From Acidimicrobiales bacterium (lineage in GTDB: Bacteria; Actinomycetota; Acidimicrobiia; Acidimicrobiales; GCA-2861595): DNA of 53,490 bases. The DNA is taken from the NCBI GenBank assembly GCA_036262515.1, contig DATAIT010000059.1, positions 1-53,490 on the forward strand, read 5' to 3'. The translations under genes and the position numbers were made by a program. This document shows positions 28,092 through 36,552 of the stretch, piece after piece. The notes below the pieces were generated by a model. It was not told where the DNA came from and ran no database searches. It was given only the letters and a program-made list of their open reading frames with translations. Within the stretch, counting starts at the first letter, position 1. Each line of letters opens with the position of its first letter.

Positions 28092-30254
28092 CTAGAAGTC
28101 GGCCAGCTGTCTGGCGGCGGTGGCGATGTCGTCGACCTGGGGGAGGGTGGCCGCCTCGAGCGTGGGCTCGTAGGCCACGTGGGTGTCCTTGGCGCCGACG
28201 CGGCGCACGGGCCCGTCGAGGTCGCAGAACAGCTCGGAGGACGCCCAGGCCGCCACCTCGGCGCCGAAGCCGCAGGTGACGATGTCCTCGTGCACGACCA
28301 GCAGCTTTCCCGTCCGGCGCACCGACTCGGCGACCAGCTCGTGGTCCCACGGGACGAGGGTGCGCAGGTCGACGATGTCGACGGTGCAGCCGTCCTCCGC
28401 TTCGAGCCGGTCCGCGGCCTGGCGGGACTTCTCCACCGTGGCCCCCCACGTGACGATCGTGAGGTCGGTGCCCCGGCGCACGTACGCCGCCCGGCCGAAG
28501 GGGATCACGTAGTCCGGCGGCGGGTAGGGGTCGCGGGCGTAGGGCTGGCGCAGCAGGTGCTTGTGCTCGAGGAACAGGACCGGGTCGTTGCTGCGGAAGG
28601 CGGCGCGCAGGAGGCCGGCCGCGTCGCGCGCCCGGGACGGGAAGGCGACGAGGATCCCGGGGACGTGGGCGAAGATCGACTCGCCGCACTGGGAGTGCCA
28701 GATCGCCCCGCCGCTGAGGTAGCCGCCGATGGGGACGCGCAACACCATCGGGCAGCTGAAGGCGCCGTTCGAGCGCCAGCGGATGGTGGCCGCCTCGCTC
28801 TTGATCTGCTGCATGGCCGGCCAGATGTAGTCGAAGAACTGGATCTCGGGTGCCGGCCGCAACCCCCGGATGGCCTGGCCGATCGCCCGCCCGACGATGT
28901 TGGCCTCCGACAGCGGGGTGTTGTAGCAGCGGGCCAGCCCGAAGGCCCTCTGGAGGCCGAACGTGGTGCCGAACACGCCTCCCTTGCCCTCGACATTGGC
29001 GAGCACGGCCTCCCGGGCGTCGGCCACGTCCTCGCCGAACAGGCGTATGCGCTCGTCGGCCGCCATCTGCTCGTGCAGCGTGCGCCGGATGGCCTCGCCG
29101 AAGGTGACCACGTCGCCGCCCGTCATTTCCGTGGCCGCACCGTCCGAGCCGTTGACGGCGACCGTCGGGAGAGGCGGCGGGTCCGGGATCACCGGCAGGA
29201 GCCGCACGTGGTCCATGACGGTGGCGGGATCGGGCCGGGGCGCGGCCAGCGCCTCCTTGGCCGCATCGGCCACCGCCAGGCGAGCCTCGACCCGGATGGC
29301 GTCGGCCTCGTCCTGGCTCAGCACCTTGGCCTTCACCAGGCTGCGCTCCAGCAGGAGGATGGGGTCGTGCGACGCTTCCTCGGCCAGCTCCTCGGGCGGG
29401 CGGTACTTGCTCTGGGTGTCGGCCGCCGAGTGGGAGTACGGCCGGGTGACGGTGGCGTGGATCAGACCGGGCCCCACGCCCGCCCGCACGTGGTCGATGG
29501 CCTTGGTGGCGGTGCGGCGGGCGGCGAAGTAGTCCCGGCCGTCGACGTGGTGCACCTCGAGGCCCCGGAACCCGCGCACCAGCTCGGAGATCGGTGCCGG
29601 GCCCTGCTCCGAGACCGGGACGGAGATGGCGTAGCCGTTGTCGGCCACCAGGAAGAGGACGGGCAGGTGCAGGGTGCACGCCGTGTTGAGGCTCTCCCAG
29701 AACTCCCCCTCCGAGGTGGCGCCCTCGCCCAGCGACACGTACGTGAGCTCGTCGCCGTGGGCCGAGCAGCCGGGAAGGTCGGGACGCCGGGAGATGTAGC
29801 GGGCCGCCTCGGCGCACCCCACGGCCGGGATGCACTGGCTCCCCGTGGGGCTCGACTGGGTGACCACGTTCTTGTCGGCGAAGCCCCAGTGGCACGGCAT
29901 CTGCCGCCCGCCCGACGCCGGGTCGGCGGCCGATCCGACGGCTTGGAGCAGGATCTCGGTGGGGCTGACCCCGAGGCCGAGCATGAGGGCACGGTCCCTG
30001 TAGTACGGGAAGAACCAGTCGTAGCCCGGGCGCAGGTGGCGGGCCAGCGCCAGGAGGAGCGACTCGTGGCCGGCGCCCGAGATCTGGAAGTACACCCGGC
30101 TCTGCTTCTGCAGGCTGATCTCACGGTCGTCCAGGGCGCGGGAGATGCACGCCAACCGGAAGTCTTCGATCAACTCGCGGTGGGGGATCCCGCGCAGGCG
30201 CGGCTCGGGCTGCGGCCCCTGGGTGCTGCGCTGGTGCTCGACGGTCCGGGACAC
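28092..30254 (-). CDS. Branched-chain 2-oxoacid dehydrogenase E1, alpha-beta fusion
   Basis: About 720 residues combining both E1 subunits. Residues ~15-350 are the alpha part with the TPP region LGEGATSEGEFWESLNTACT and DNGYAISVPV. Residues ~385-715 are the beta part (FGEAIRRTLHEQMAADERI, FGEDVA, EGKGGVFGTT, FDYIWPAMQQI, VPWDHELVAESVR). It decarboxylates 2-oxoacids made by the upstream Leu/Val dehydrogenase. E2 and E3 are not nearby and must be shared or encoded elsewhere. GTG 30254 is chosen; TTG 30263 (TTGA overlap with the upstream stop) is equally possible. The frame stays open upstream only as a shadow of the dehydrogenase. Confidence 0.9.
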   Translation of the reverse strand: MSRTVEHQRSTQGPQPEPRLRGIPHRELIEDFRLACISRALDDREISLQKQSRVYFQISGAGHESLLLALARHLRPGYDWFFPYYRDRALMLGLGVSPTEILLQAVGSAADPASGGRQMPCHWGFADKNVVTQSSPTGSQCIPAVGCAEAARYISRRPDLPGCSAHGDELTYVSLGEGATSEGEFWESLNTACTLHLPVLFLVADNGYAISVPVSEQGPAPISELVRGFRGLEVHHVDGRDYFAARRTATKAIDHVRAGVGPGLIHATVTRPYSHSAADTQSKYRPPEELAEEASHDPILLLERSLVKAKVLSQDEADAIRVEARLAVADAAKEALAAPRPDPATVMDHVRLLPVIPDPPPLPTVAVNGSDGAATEMTGGDVVTFGEAIRRTLHEQMAADERIRLFGEDVADAREAVLANVEGKGGVFGTTFGLQRAFGLARCYNTPLSEANIVGRAIGQAIRGLRPAPEIQFFDYIWPAMQQIKSEAATIRWRSNGAFSCPMVLRVPIGGYLSGGAIWHSQCGESIFAHVPGILVAFPSRARDAAGLLRAAFRSNDPVLFLEHKHLLRQPYARDPYPPPDYVIPFGRAAYVRRGTDLTIVTWGATVEKSRQAADRLEAEDGCTVDIVDLRTLVPWDHELVAESVRRTGKLLVVHEDIVTCGFGAEVAAWASSELFCDLDGPVRRVGAKDTHVAYEPTLEAATLPQVDDIATAARQLADF

Positions 30255-30259
30255 GTCGC

Positions 30260-31348
30260 TCAACGCCCTCGTACGGGTGCCGGTGCACCGCGCCGGAGGA
30301 GGTTCACCCGGCCGACCTGCTCGAGGCGCCGCTCGGCCAGGCGGTCGGCGGCCGCCGTGGTGGTGATGCCCTCGGCTGCGGCCGTGGCCAGCACGGCGGC
30401 CGTCGTGTCGAAGATGCGGCGGATCTGGCCGTCGGCCCGGTCGCGGTCGTAGCCCCGTAGCTCCTCGGCCACGTTGATGATGCCGCCGGCGTTCACCACG
30501 TAGTCGGGGGCGTAGAGCACGCCCGCCTCGTCGAGCAGCTGGGCGCACCCGGGGTCGAGCAGCTGGTTGTTGGCGCTGCCGACGACGGCGGCGCAGCGCA
30601 GCTCGGGGATGGTCGTGGGCGACAGCACACCGCCGAGCGCGCACGGCGAGAAGATGTCGCACTCGACGGCGTGGGCCTTCTCCGGCGGGACGACCGCCAC
30701 CTCGAAGTCGGCGGCCGCTCTGTCGAGGGCGGCCGGGCTCACGTCGCTCACCGTGACGACGGCCCGCTCCTCGACCAGGTGGCGCACCAGGCTGTAGCCG
30801 ACCTTCCCCACGCCGCTCACCACGACGGCCCGCCCCTGGAGCGACGAGCCACCCCACAAGGCGTTGGCCACGGCGCGCATGGCGAAGAGCACCCCGGTGG
30901 CGGTGGCGGCGGACGGATCGCCGGAGCCCCCGAGAGACTGGCTGACGCCCGTGACGAACGGCGTCTCCCGAAGGATCAGGTCCATGTCGGCCTGGGTGGT
31001 GCCGACGTCCTCGGCGGTGATGTAGCGACCGCCGAGGGAGTCCACGAAGCGACCGTAGGCGCGCAGCAGGGGTTCGGTCTTCGATCGCGGGTCGCCGATG
31101 ATCACGGCCTTGCCCCCGCCCAGGTCCAGCCCGGCCACCGCCGACTTGTACGTCATCCCCTTGCTGAGGCGCAGGACGTCTTCGACGGCGGCGTCCTCGG
31201 TGGCGTAGGGGTGGTAGCGCGTCCCGCCGAGGCTCGGGCCCAGGCGGGTGGAGTGGACGGCGATGACGGCGCGGAGCCCGGAGAGGCGGTCGTGGCAGAA
31301 CACGACCTGTTCGTAGTCCTCGTCACCGATCCGATCGAAGACATTCAC
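30260..31348 (-). CDS. Leucine/valine dehydrogenase
   Basis: A 362-residue NAD-dependent amino acid dehydrogenase that oxidatively deaminates branched-chain (or aromatic) amino acids. It has LGPSLGGTRYHPY, LSKGMTYKSAVAGLDLGGGK with the two catalytic lysines, TAEDVGTTQADMDLI, the Rossmann motif VVVSGVGKVGYSL and GSANNQL. It precedes and nearly overlaps the fused E1 gene, so the pair converts branched-chain amino acids towards acyl-CoAs, possibly as primers for branched fatty acids (inference). Substrate preference cannot be read from sequence alone. Confidence 0.92.
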   Translation of the reverse strand: MNVFDRIGDEDYEQVVFCHDRLSGLRAVIAVHSTRLGPSLGGTRYHPYATEDAAVEDVLRLSKGMTYKSAVAGLDLGGGKAVIIGDPRSKTEPLLRAYGRFVDSLGGRYITAEDVGTTQADMDLILRETPFVTGVSQSLGGSGDPSAATATGVLFAMRAVANALWGGSSLQGRAVVVSGVGKVGYSLVRHLVEERAVVTVSDVSPAALDRAAADFEVAVVPPEKAHAVECDIFSPCALGGVLSPTTIPELRCAAVVGSANNQLLDPGCAQLLDEAGVLYAPDYVVNAGGIINVAEELRGYDRDRADGQIRRIFDTTAAVLATAAAEGITTTAAADRLAERRLEQVGRVNLLRRGAPAPVRGR

Positions 31349-31442
31349 CGCCTCACGAGCGTACAGCGGGGCCCGTGCGAACCGGCGGGCTAGTCATTCG
31401 GGGTCCCCCAGAAATGACGCGTTCGGGCCATCGACCTCACAC

Positions 31443-31457
31443 GGTACGGGTCGTACC
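31443..31457. promoter_or_regulatory. GGTACG-GGT-CGTACC inverted repeat upstream of bldC
   Basis: A 6-bp perfect inverted repeat with a 3-base centre lies 40 bases before the bldC start, in the spacer between the divergent dehydrogenase and bldC genes. Its position fits an operator. BldC itself is known to bind direct repeats, so the binder is unknown. Confidence 0.4.
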
Positions 31458-31496
31458 TTCCAAGGACATAAGGGACGCCGTCTGAAGGGAACCCCC

Positions 31497-31694
31497 GTGC
31501 CTGAGCAGAGCCAACCAGATCCCCTCCTCACCCCCGCAGAAGTGGCTGCGCTGTTCCGCGTGAACCCGAAGACGGTCACGCGGTGGGCCCGAGCGGGAAA
31601 GATCACCGCCATCCGCACCCTCGGCGGTCACCGTCGCTTCCGGGCCTCGGAGATCCGCCGCTCCCTCGAAGAGATGCAGCACCAGGGCCTGTAG
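31497..31694 (+). CDS. bldC: BldC-type MerR-like DNA-binding protein
   Basis: A 65-residue, single-domain winged-helix protein: LLTPAEVAALFRVNPKTVTR, then WARAGKITAIRTLGGHRRFR and ASEIRRSLEE. Size and sequence match BldC, a developmental and antibiotic regulator in Streptomyces that polymerises on direct repeats. Conserved orthologues occur in non-sporulating actinobacteria, where the role is less clear. GTG 31497 has AAGGGA six bases upstream. Two terminators follow. Confidence 0.9.
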   Translation: MPEQSQPDPLLTPAEVAALFRVNPKTVTRWARAGKITAIRTLGGHRRFRASEIRRSLEEMQHQGL

Positions 31695-31706
31695 GTCACT
31701 GCATCA

Positions 31707-31736
31707 GACCGCCGAGCTTCCTCCGGCTCGGCGGTC
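31707..31736 (+). terminator. bldC terminator hairpin 1
   Basis: GACCGCCGAGC (31707-31717) pairs perfectly with GCTCGGCGGTC (31726-31736), an 11-bp stem with an 8-base loop TTCCTCCG, 13 bases after the bldC stop. There is no T run. It is followed by a sister hairpin of similar sequence. Confidence 0.75.
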
Positions 31737-31747
31737 CGATGGTCCGA

Positions 31748-31774
31748 ACCGTCGAGCTTCCCCGGCTCGACGGT
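31748..31774 (+). terminator. bldC terminator hairpin 2
   Basis: ACCGTCGAGC (31748-31757) pairs with GCTCGACGGT (31765-31774), a 10-bp stem with loop TTCCCCG. The stem is nearly the same as hairpin 1 with compensating changes (GCC/GTC opposite GGC/GAC), suggesting a duplicated and co-varying structure. Confidence 0.7.
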
Positions 31775-31820
31775 CCGACAGCCTCCTGGCGACGCGACAT
31801 CCTGTAGGGATGGTGCATCG

Positions 31821-32552
31821 ATGACGGCCGTCGAAGCCGTCACCTTCGACTTCTGGAACACCTTGGTGTACGAGTTGCGCGGCGAGCTGCGTGGCCGCAG
31901 GCTCGAAGCCTGGTCCGGGCTTCTCGAGGAGGCGGGCTTCGCCCTCGAGCGCCTCCAGCTCGAAGCGGTCTACGACGGCGCGTGGGACGCGTACCTGGCG
32001 TCGTGGGAGGCCAACGAGCAGTTCGTCGCCGCACAGGCCGCCGAGCACATCATCGAGAACCTCGGCTTCGACGTGCCCGCCGACGTGCGCAACGCCCTGG
32101 TGCACGCCTTCGGTGACGCCGGCGCCGGGGTGGAGCTGCACCTGGCCGATGGGGTCGAGGCGTGTCTGCGCACGCTCAAGGCGGCCGGGCTGAAGCTCGG
32201 CATCATCTGCGACGTGGGCTTCACCCCGTCCTCCACGCTGCGCGACCACCTCATCCGCCATGGCGTGCTGCCGCTGTTCGACCATTGGTCGTTCTCCGAC
32301 GAGGTTGGGGCCTACAAGCCGTCGCCCGTCATCTTCGGCCACGCCCTGGAGGGCCTCGGCGGGCCGGTTCCCGAGCGGGTCGCCCACGTGGGCGACATCC
32401 GGCGCACGGACGTGGCCGGCGCGCTGGCAATGGGCATGGTGGCCGTCCGCTACACCGGCATCGAGGACGACGACACCCAGGCCGAGCCGGAGGGCCACCA
32501 TGTTGTCGACCACTTCGACCGCCTCCCCGCCGTGCTCGGGATCGCCGGGTAG
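31821..32552 (+). CDS. HAD-superfamily hydrolase
   Basis: A 243-residue protein with a class I helical cap. Motif I is FDFWNTLV: the nucleophile Asp is present, but the usual second Asp (acid/base in phosphatases) is Trp, reminiscent of haloacid-dehalogenase-type FDAYGTL. Motif II is IICDVG, motif III Lys lies in GAYKPSP and motif IV is HVGDIRRTDVAGA. The substrate is unknown. It lies downstream of bldC behind two terminators, so is probably transcribed separately. Confidence 0.8.
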   Translation: MTAVEAVTFDFWNTLVYELRGELRGRRLEAWSGLLEEAGFALERLQLEAVYDGAWDAYLASWEANEQFVAAQAAEHIIENLGFDVPADVRNALVHAFGDAGAGVELHLADGVEACLRTLKAAGLKLGIICDVGFTPSSTLRDHLIRHGVLPLFDHWSFSDEVGAYKPSPVIFGHALEGLGGPVPERVAHVGDIRRTDVAGALAMGMVAVRYTGIEDDDTQAEPEGHHVVDHFDRLPAVLGIAG

Positions 32553-32687
32553 CTCGCCGTACCGCTGTCCGTTTCGGCCATTCGGGGCGGTTGGCCCGTT
32601 TGGGCAGGAGCGGTGGTCCGCGACATCGAACTCTCCACGACCCCGACGATGGGCGGGCCGCTGGTGGGTGGTCCCGGAGGTGGACTG

Positions 32688-33938
32688 GTGGAGGTTGCGC
32701 GCGACCAGGACGACGCCTCGCTCGTCCGTGCCGCCCAGGCGGGCGACAGCGACGCCTTCGCCGAGCTGTTCCGGCGCCACCACGCCACCGTCCGGCGGGT
32801 GTGCGGCCGCCGCCTGCTCAACGGCGGCGACGCCGACGACGTGGCCCAGGCCGCCTTCGTGCGGGCCTACGAGCGGATCGACCAGTGCACCGGCGATCGC
32901 CGGTTCGGGGCATGGGTCCAGGTGATCGCCCTCCGCCTGTGCGGCGACGCGTGGCGAGCCGGCGCGCGGACGACACCGGTCGCCGACCCCGTGCCGGACT
33001 CCACCTCCGGGAGCGACAGCTGCGGCGACGCCCTCGTGCGCAAGGAGCGGGCGGCGGCCGTTCGCAGCGCGCTGGCCACGCTCCCGGCCCGCCAGCGGCA
33101 GGTGATCGTCGCCCGGTACGTGGAAGGTCGCCGGCCGGGCGACGTCGCCGCCTCGCTCACGCTGTCGGTCGGCGCCGTGGACTCGCTGCTGCTGCGGGCT
33201 CGGCGCAGGCTGGCGCTGGCCTGCCAGGTGGCGGGGGTCGAACACGGCGCGGCGACCGCGCCGGTGACCACGGTCACGGTCGCGGGAGGGTCGGCGGCGG
33301 CGTCGGCGGCGCATTGGCGCCCGTTGCTGCGGCCCTTCGCCAGGCTGGGCGACACCTTCGCCGGGTTCGTCGAGGCCGTGCACTCGACGGTTGCCGCCGG
33401 CCCGGTGCTGGGTGCCGCCGGTCCAACGGCCGCCCAGCGGGCGGCCGGGCTGGTCGGCGCCGGTGCGTTGCTCCTCTCGCCCCTGGTGCCGATGAACGGC
33501 GGCCCCTCGGCGCCGGCTCCTGGGAACGCCACCGGTTCGGTCGCCGGGGTGCCGGCACCCGGCCGTGGCCAGGCGTCCGCCGGCGCCGGCGAGGGCGAGG
33601 GCGGGGGGTTGGCGGCGCTCGCCGTCCCGATGGTCGGCCTGAGGGGCATCGCCCTGCCCTCCGCCTCCCTGCCGGCCGTCGCCGTGCCGGCCGTCTCCCT
33701 GCCGGCCGTCTCCCTGACGGCGGTCGCGCCCGACGACGACCCGATTCCCCCGGTCCCGCTGCCCGCCGTGACCGTGCCGGCTCCGGCGGAGGCACCGACG
33801 GTCGCCGTGGCGCAGGTGCTCACCACCGTGGTGGGCCCCGGCGCCGACGTCTCCGTCATCTCCACCGTCGACCGGCTGGCCGGTGCGCTCGTCGATCTCG
33901 TCGGCGGGGGGTCATCGACCGCGTCCACCGACCGCTGA
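32688..33938 (+). CDS. ECF sigma factor with long membrane-type C-terminal extension
   Basis: About 416 residues. Sigma region 2 is LVRAAQAGDSDAFAELFRRH with ADDVAQAAFVRAYERI (about 12-65). Region 4 is RSALATLPARQRQVIVARYV with a helix-turn-helix (about 115-165). Then come ~250 extra residues: a linker, a possible transmembrane segment (AAGLVGAGALLLSPLVP) and a repetitive tail of (S/A/T)LPAV-type units. Such tails occur in a few ECF groups where they replace or assist a separate anti-sigma factor. GTG 32688 is chosen because GGAGG lies exactly 7 bases upstream; the frame is open earlier. The secreted protease gene follows after 44 bases. Confidence 0.82.
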   Translation: MEVARDQDDASLVRAAQAGDSDAFAELFRRHHATVRRVCGRRLLNGGDADDVAQAAFVRAYERIDQCTGDRRFGAWVQVIALRLCGDAWRAGARTTPVADPVPDSTSGSDSCGDALVRKERAAAVRSALATLPARQRQVIVARYVEGRRPGDVAASLTLSVGAVDSLLLRARRRLALACQVAGVEHGAATAPVTTVTVAGGSAAASAAHWRPLLRPFARLGDTFAGFVEAVHSTVAAGPVLGAAGPTAAQRAAGLVGAGALLLSPLVPMNGGPSAPAPGNATGSVAGVPAPGRGQASAGAGEGEGGGLAALAVPMVGLRGIALPSASLPAVAVPAVSLPAVSLTAVAPDDDPIPPVPLPAVTVPAPAEAPTVAVAQVLTTVVGPGADVSVISTVDRLAGALVDLVGGGSSTASTDR

Positions 33939-33982
33939 CCGGTCTTGCGCGAGAAATCGACGGCCCGCGCCGTTGTGCCGGC

Positions 33983-35092
33983 ATGAGCCTCGCTTCGCGA
34001 CCCTCCGTCCTCCGCGTCTCCGTTCCCGTCGCCCTCCTCGCCGGGCTGCTGGCGGCCTTCCTGCCGGGCCCGGCCCGGGCGTCGAACGATCCGCTCTTCG
34101 CCCAGCAATGGGCCCTGACCCGCATCGGCGCCCCCGCTGCGTGGACGGCGAGCACGGGGGCCGGCGTACGCATCGGAATCGTCGACACCGGCGTCGACCT
34201 CACCCACGAGGACCTGGCCGGCCAGGTCGTGGCGTCGGTCAACTGCATCGGGTCCAAGGGCGACGCCTCCAAGTGCTCGGGATCGGCGCAGGACGACAAC
34301 GGCCACGGCACGCACGTGGCCGGCATCGCGGCGGCGGTGAAGGACAACGGCAAGGGCGTGGCCGGCGTGGCGCCCGGCGCCCGCCTCGTCGTGGCCAAGG
34401 CACTCGACGCCTCCGGCTCGGGCACGACCGAGGACATCAACGCCGGCATCCACTGGGTCGTCGATCACGGCGCCCAGGTCGTGAGCCTGAGCCTGGGCGG
34501 CGACTTCCTTATCGACAGCGTCTTCGGGACGTCGCTGGCCGAGGGCATCGAGTACGCATGGTCCCGGGGGGCCGTCCCCGTCCTGGCCGCGGGCAACACC
34601 AACCTCCTCGGCCTCGGCCTGCTCGGCGGCTCGCAGTACGGGACGCTGCCGGCGATCGTCGTCGGGGCGACCGGTCCCACGGACGTGGTGGCGAGCTACT
34701 CGAGCCCGCTCGGCAACGCCCGCTGGGCCGTCGTGGCACCCGGCGGGGCGGGTGGCGGCGACGAGTCGGCGAACGTGCTGTCGACCTACGCCGTCGCCGG
34801 TGAGCAGAACCAGTACAGGGCGCTCGCCGGGACGTCGATGGCCACGCCCCATGTCGCGGCCACGGTGGCCCTCGTCCTCGCCCAGGGCTTGTCGCCCCAG
34901 GCGGCGGTGGACCGCGTTCTGGCAACTGCCGACAAGGGGATCGCCTGCGGCAGCCTCCTCGGGTCGACGTGCGCAGGCAGGCTGAACGCGGCGGCCGCCA
35001 CCGGCGCGGCGCCGGTGTCCACGTCGGCCCCCACCGGTGGGGGCGGCCTGTTGGGGATCCCGCTCCCGCTCGGCCTCGGGCGCGGGCTGTAG
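33983..35092 (+). CDS. Secreted subtilisin-like serine protease (S8)
   Basis: A 369-residue protein. The signal peptide is SVPVALLAGLLAAFLPGPARA. The S8 triad is complete: GIVDTGVDLTHEDLAG (Asp), DDNGHGTHVAGIAAA (His) and LAGTSMATPHVAATVAL (Ser), plus the oxyanion Asn in LAAGNTN. There is no long propeptide: the catalytic domain starts soon after the signal, as in thermitase-like proteases. The C-terminal tail is Gly/Pro-rich. It sits just after the ECF sigma gene, so may be in its regulon or process a membrane partner (inference). It is convergent with the PQQ-type gene. Confidence 0.92.
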   Translation: MSLASRPSVLRVSVPVALLAGLLAAFLPGPARASNDPLFAQQWALTRIGAPAAWTASTGAGVRIGIVDTGVDLTHEDLAGQVVASVNCIGSKGDASKCSGSAQDDNGHGTHVAGIAAAVKDNGKGVAGVAPGARLVVAKALDASGSGTTEDINAGIHWVVDHGAQVVSLSLGGDFLIDSVFGTSLAEGIEYAWSRGAVPVLAAGNTNLLGLGLLGGSQYGTLPAIVVGATGPTDVVASYSSPLGNARWAVVAPGGAGGGDESANVLSTYAVAGEQNQYRALAGTSMATPHVAATVALVLAQGLSPQAAVDRVLATADKGIACGSLLGSTCAGRLNAAAATGAAPVSTSAPTGGGGLLGIPLPLGLGRGL

Positions 35093-35114
35093 CCCTCCGG
35101 TTCCGTCCCGCCGG

Positions 35115-36389
35115 CTACGAGGCCGGTTCGAGGCGGTACAGGCCGGTCGACAGGGACAGCACGTAGAGGTCGCCGGCGGCGTCCTCCCCGAACGAGGCCA
35201 CGCTGTCGACCGTGACATCGAGGGCCACGGCGCGCCGCGAACCGGCGGATTCCGGCATGAGCGCCTGGAGCTCGCCCTTGCAGAAGTCGGCGAACACGTA
35301 GCTGCCGCGCAGGCCGGGGATGAGGCTACCCCGGTACACGTAGCCGCCCGTGACCGAGCAGTTGCCGCCCCCGTTGGGATACTCGTGGACGGGCGCCACC
35401 GCCCCCGCCGGCGCCGTCCCCGAGAAGTGCCGGGTTCCCTCGAGCCGGTTCCAGCCGTAGTTCTGGCCGCCTCCGGCAGGAGCCTCGACGGCGTCGACCT
35501 CCTCGACGGAGCTCTGCCCGACGTCGCCGATCCACAGCGCGCCGGTCTGGCGGTCGAAGGTGAAGCGCCACGGGTTCCGCAGCCCGTAGGCCCAGATCTC
35601 GGGCCGGGCCCCCGAGCGGGACGCGAACGGGTTCCCAGGCGGGATGGTGTACGGGCGCCCCCCATCGGGGCGTGGGTCGATGCGCAGGATCTTTCCGAGC
35701 AGGGTGTCGAGACGTTGGGCGTTGCCGTGCGGATCGCCCCCGCTCCCGCCGTCGCCGAGACCGATGTAGAGGAATCCGTCGGGGCCGAAGAGGACCTGGC
35801 CGCCGTTGTGGTTGGCAAACGGCTGGTTTACGGAGAGCAGCTCGCGGCGGGAGGCGGGGTCGGCTCGCCCGCCGGCGAACGCGTACTCGACGACGTGGGT
35901 GTCGCCCGCCGGGTCGGTGTAGTCGACGTACAGACGGTCGCCGGCAGGAGAGAAGACGAGGCCGAGGAGCCCCTGCTCGGGGCCGGTGGACACCTTTCCA
36001 GACAGGTCCAGGACCGGCACGGGGTCGACCGCCGTGCCGCGAAGGGCCTTGACCCTGCCCGACTTCTCGGCCACGTAGATGGTGTCCTCGCCGCGCCGGA
36101 CGGCAAGGGCGAGGGCTCCGCCGTCGAACTCGGCGACCTTCACCGCCCGTATCGCGGGCGGCCCGGCGGGCCCGGCAGTGGTCCCCGTGGCGGCGGATCC
36201 GCCTGTGCCCGAGGTCGGCGACATCGGCGACGTCGGCGACGTGGGTGGCGCGGCAGTCGGCACCGAGCGTTCGAGCTCGTCGTCTCCGCCGCCGCACGCC
36301 GACAGCAGGAGGGCCACGAGCGCACCGGCGAACGCCGCCGTCACCCGGTCGAGGTGGCGAGCGCGTCGACGTCCGTCGCGCCGGGCCAT
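35115..36389 (-). CDS. PQQ-type sugar dehydrogenase lipoprotein
   Basis: A 424-residue exported lipoprotein: basic start, hydrophobic helix and lipobox ALLLSACGGG, then a Ser/Thr/Pro linker (~40-75) and a six-bladed beta-propeller of the glucose/sorbosone dehydrogenase family. Family elements are QGLLGLVFSP, FANHNGGQVLFGPDGFLYIG, GDGGSGGDP, GKILRIDP, WAYGLRNPWRFTFD and GDVGQSSVEEV. These enzymes oxidise sugars with PQQ and calcium; many actinobacterial members have unknown substrates and no PQQ genes are in this window. It is preceded by a 160-base spacer with no gene. Confidence 0.85.
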   Translation of the reverse strand: MARRDGRRRARHLDRVTAAFAGALVALLLSACGGGDDELERSVPTAAPPTSPTSPMSPTSGTGGSAATGTTAGPAGPPAIRAVKVAEFDGGALALAVRRGEDTIYVAEKSGRVKALRGTAVDPVPVLDLSGKVSTGPEQGLLGLVFSPAGDRLYVDYTDPAGDTHVVEYAFAGGRADPASRRELLSVNQPFANHNGGQVLFGPDGFLYIGLGDGGSGGDPHGNAQRLDTLLGKILRIDPRPDGGRPYTIPPGNPFASRSGARPEIWAYGLRNPWRFTFDRQTGALWIGDVGQSSVEEVDAVEAPAGGGQNYGWNRLEGTRHFSGTAPAGAVAPVHEYPNGGGNCSVTGGYVYRGSLIPGLRGSYVFADFCKGELQALMPESAGSRRAVALDVTVDSVASFGEDAAGDLYVLSLSTGLYRLEPAS

Positions 36390-36552
36390 CGGCCGATCGT
36401 ACGGCTGGTGGCCGCCTACGGGATCTCGGGCGCGCCCCTCGCTCGGCGGCCGAGAGCGGTCGCCAGGCAGGCCGGCGTCGCCGTGTCCGAGCGTTCGGCC
36501 CCGCCTCCTTGTCCGTGAGGCGCCGGCGCAGTCGCCCGTCTCATGTGGTGGC

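Noticed and set aside
30255..30857. 200-residue N-terminal extension of the E1 fusion protein
   Set aside because: It lies entirely within the dehydrogenase gene in another frame and is Arg/Gly/Ala-rich shadow sequence.
32867..35818. 983-codon minus-strand open frame across the sigma factor and subtilase
   Set aside because: It spans three well-supported genes and has no recognisable domain.
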